A DNA stretch of 64,000 nucleotides, taken from Emydura subglobosa (lineage: Eukaryota > Chordata > Testudines > Chelidae). Shown in pieces: positions 61,006-64,000 of this stretch (position 1 is the stretch's first letter; the number at the start of each line of letters is the position of its first letter). The notes beneath the pieces are model-generated. The model did not search any database. It was not told the DNA's origin and was given only the letters and a program-made list of their open reading frames with translations. The translations under genes were made by a program, and so were the position numbers. The stretch spans positions 74,474,652 to 74,538,651 of the forward strand of contig ML679961.1 of assembly GCA_007922225.1 (NCBI GenBank), given 5' to 3'.

Positions 61006-61735
61006 CTAGCCTATACCTGATTTGCCTATATCTGTCTTTTGGCTATTCTGTAAATCACTCCTGCATCCATTTTCTTCTTGACCAGGAGTATAGCCTGAAA
61101 CAAAGCTGGAATATTTTGTCTGTGGACCCATCTCTGAACTCCAGAACAACAATCTCAGGTAATTCCATGCCTGAACATCCATCAGGTTTGATCCAATGAC
61201 AACATAGGTCATAGATCCACTATTAAAGGTGACTTGAAGATTGGAACCTTGTATTCTGGAATTGCCAACAGTAGGTCTCTCTGCTAATGCCCTCACCTTT
61301 CAGGGTGACTTGGTTATAGTCCTTCATATTTCTGTACCTAAAGCTCTCTAGGGAGCCTACAACACACTTGGAAGGGTGTGGGGGGAGCACATGAATTATC
61401 TATTGTTGCTAAGGCCACTGGTCAGTTTTAGCCACTCCTTTAAAGATTGTAAAGAAAGCATTTGCCCCATCATTAGTGTGAACTTGGTTAGGTAGTGGTT
61501 GCCAATCAAGGTCCCAGAATACTTGTGGGTGGGTTTGTAACATGGTTAGGGTTTGAATTATGGTTGCCCTCTGAGTTTCAAATTGTTCTAACAGCTGCTG
61601 CATATAGAACATTGCTGTTGCTGGTATAGAGCCACATGCTTTGTTGTGTCTTCTACTCTTGCTGAAACCACTTCTGATGGTTGCTATGCAAGTCAAACAA
61701 CAGCTTCTCCATCTCCAACTTTTATGACTTATCAT
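61006..61735 (-). pseudogene. Unrecognised coding-like remnant, minus strand
   Basis: Two minus-strand frames (61735-61409, 108 codons; 61296-61006, 96 codons), bridged in a third phase at about 61390-61230, look more protein-like than chance frames nearby. The first has a basic start (KSRRHN) and a Gln/Leu-rich helix-like part (MQQLLEQFETQRATIIQTL) followed by HPQVFWDLDWQPLP. The bridge reads YRNMKDYNQVTLKGEGISRE. The second reads LQVTFNSGSMTYVVIGSN and LRLLFWSSEMGPQTKYSSF. I do not recognise the family. The basic, Leu-rich start loosely recalls N-termini of turtle Harbinger transposases, but no other part supports that. Not an intact gene. Confidence 0.35.
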
Positions 61736-62734
61736 TGTTTGCCTAGATCAGCAACAGGAAGTGATCTCTGACATCACGTGTGCCAAGCAGGGCCATGAAG
61801 GGATGGCAGATGCAGGGGAAGGATGAATTGCCCTAAGAGAGTAAATGTTATTGCCAGTGCATTGCAATATAGAAAAAACCTAAAAAAGACTCTGTCCTTT
61901 TAAAGGGAAATAGGAAAGACGAAAATCCAACCCCTGAGGCACTAACAGAGAATGGGTTATTTCAGTCAGATTCACAAATAAAACACACCAACCCAGGTTT
62001 AGTCTTCCCAGAAGCTTTGGCCTTCTGACTGTTACACAGAATCACCAAAAGAAAATTTGTGCAAAGATTCAAACCTCCGAATGGCAACTCAGTCCTAGCC
62101 CTTCTGAGAGTCCACACACTCCCAAAACAAAACGTAGTAAGGGCAGTCCATGCAGCTGCTTCCCCAGTCTTAGCTGCCAAAAGAATTCTAAAGAAAAAGA
62201 AACAAAGGTTCAAAATTTCCAGACATCTCCTCAGTCTCAGCTCGTCCTAGTGTATTCAAGAGTTACCCATTTTACATACAACCTTCCTTTCCTTCCAACC
62301 ACATGCAGCTAACCTCTATGCATAAGTGGGAACAGGAGGAGGGATCCTATCTTCTCCACAGATGTCCTACCCCCCACTCCCACCCCAAGTGTCTACAGGA
62401 AGGAAAAAAGCTTTGGCCTTTCCCAAGGAAAACATTCTCTGCCAAATCAGAGATGGTGTTTGTACACCTTCACATAGTGGCAGAACATTTGGAAGAGGGA
62501 TGACAACCAGTGTGCACTGAGCACAGCAATGTATATAAAGTGTTTACATGAGGGTAGTTTTCTGGATTATGCTGCCTATCTCTATCTTCCATATATCAGC
62601 TGAACCTGCAAACATGAAAGCGCTAAAAAAACTCCAAAATAATTCATGTAATACAAAAATCTTCACAAAATCCCATAAAACTTCAAATGACTTGCTGATA
62701 AAGAATAAATGCTGTATCAGCTCAATTTTTTTAT
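61736..62734. other. No gene seen
   Basis: Frames at 61962-62213 (minus) and 62303-62520 (plus) have no domain. May be the outer part of the unrecognised element to the left. Confidence 0.35.
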
Positions 62735-62820
62735 TTAATTCACTGCTCTTTGTAAAGTATTTTGAAAACCTTGGATGGGGGAGGTGCTACAGAAATACAA
62801 AATATTATTTTATTATTGTT
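62735..62820 (+). repeat. MIR/L2-type 3' tail
   Basis: tttgtaaagtattttgaaaa, then ggaggtgctacagaaataca and a (TTAT)n end. Typical tail phrase, body missing. Confidence 0.6.
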
Positions 62821-64000
62821 GTACACACATGCACAAGCTTACCAATTTATAAATGATAGATGCTTATCTAAATATCTCTGTTTTTTTGTTTTCTGTGTTT
62901 GTTTTGTTGTAATTGTACTACTTCCCATCACATTCAAGTAAATGTGTATGTTGAATGAACATATTTCTGTTTAGGCACCATACTGATTTAAAAAAACTCA
63001 CAGAAATACTCTTTTTTTTTCTCCCTTCATAATTTTCTTGGCACAAACAAATCTTTTTTCATATTTTTTTTCGTTGTGATATTTTGGTTCAAATCTGATT
63101 AATTATCTCTTTTTTCGTCCTCCTTTTTAAGCAGGAAGTTTGCTTAAAAAAGAGGATGAAGAATGGCTCTGAAGTTCTCTCTTAATTTGATCTCAGTTCT
63201 TTCTATTAAGTGTTTCTATAGCACCTGTTAACATATCATCTTAGTTCTAAAATCAGTCTAAAAAATCTAAAAGTCTAAAATCTTAGACTAATCAAAGTGT
63301 TGCATACTCAGTCCATTATGTCCAGTTAGCATGCTCAAATGAGGCTGGGTGGTATGGGATCAAAAAGATTAAACTGAATTTCTGATAGCCACCCTACACC
63401 CCATACCCTACCTTAATCTAGTGTGTCGCAGCCCTGCTAATAAGAATCCAGCCCTAAGTTATTTACATTATTATTTTAGATTTAATAAGTAGTTTTGCTC
63501 AATAGAATTGTCCATCTTGGACATTACAGTGGATTCTACTCTTCAATGTTGAGTAAAGCACCTGCAACTCCACCAGAAAAAATAAGGGGAAAAAATGATT
63601 ATTCCACATTAACTGAGAAAAGCTAAAATTCACCAGTTCTGTTTTACAGGAAGGGAACATGTACAGTCTGACATATTTTGCTTACATCTTTCTTCAGAGG
63701 AGAAGGTTTAAAGAAGAACTGGCCTTTATAGACTTTTGTAGTAACTATGTAAAATCAAAAAGTGAAAAAAAACCTCAGTTTCTCACTAACACATCTTCAA
63801 AGTCTTCAAACTACTATGTATATATCCCATTTCTTTCTTTCTCTCCCACCCCCCATTGTTAAAAATATTCCTTTGACTATCCATACAACACTGAGTTTAA
63901 AGTCTCCAAAAAGAATTACTTAGAATGGAGCAAAGTGGAATAAAAATGGAAACTCACATGAAGGAATCTTTTGTAGGTATACTCCTGTATCTTTCCTTTT
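62821..64000. other. No gene seen
   Basis: T-rich unique sequence (poly-T runs near 62880 and 63011). The 67-codon frame at 63659-63862 has no domain. Confidence 0.45.

Overview
This window is vertebrate nuclear DNA and almost certainly sauropsid. A turtle is the best fit: it carries CR1 LINE 3' ends with the typical tail, MIR-type SINEs, a DIRS-like tyrosine-recombinase retroelement, Harbinger elements with a Myb/SANT-like second protein, hAT elements and solo LTRs. Base composition is AT-rich. I find no host gene: no spliced gene, no convincing single exon, no structural RNA gene and no CRISPR array. Long open frames are either decayed transposon proteins or chance frames. The window looks like a gene desert or the inside of a very large intron.

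Layout. 1-970 is a CR1 3' end. About 5.3-10.7 kb holds one DIRS-like element on the minus strand, with decayed gag, reverse transcriptase/RNase H, tyrosine recombinase and inverted repeats at both ends. 14.9-18.6 kb is a cluster of MIR, a SINE tail, a solo LTR with TGTGATA/TATCACA ends, an hAT element, a truncated Harbinger copy and a CR1-like tail. 20.8-21.9 kb is an hAT-type element with a perfect 8-bp target duplication and a GC-rich 80-bp tandem repeat inside. 26.4-27.1 kb has a MIR, a Harbinger MITE with TAA duplications and a palindromic repeat. 27.6-30.0 kb and 35.8-38.5 kb are two old LINEs on the minus strand, each with recognisable endonuclease and reverse transcriptase blocks.

31.9-35.1 kb holds a second CR1 end, an L2-like piece and a MITE remnant. 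45.2-47.9 kb is a nest: a 2.2-kb Harbinger inserted in the endonuclease region of a CR1-like LINE. 50.5-51.2 kb is a probable solo LTR on the minus strand with a TATA box, a poly(A) signal and 4-bp duplications. 54.9-55.5 kb is an hAT element with a Harbinger MITE inside it. 57.3-59.7 kb has CR1 and SINE scraps. 61.0-61.7 kb has unassigned coding-like frames on the minus strand.

The genes do not work together: the parts are independent, mostly dead, mobile-element copies of different ages. The remaining unique sequence (for example 3.7-4.25, 14.1-14.5, 34.1-34.4, 43.5-43.7 and 48.3-48.75 kb) holds a few stretches that read like conserved regulatory DNA, but this is inference only. I see no new multi-gene system. 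The most unusual single object is the DIRS-like element.
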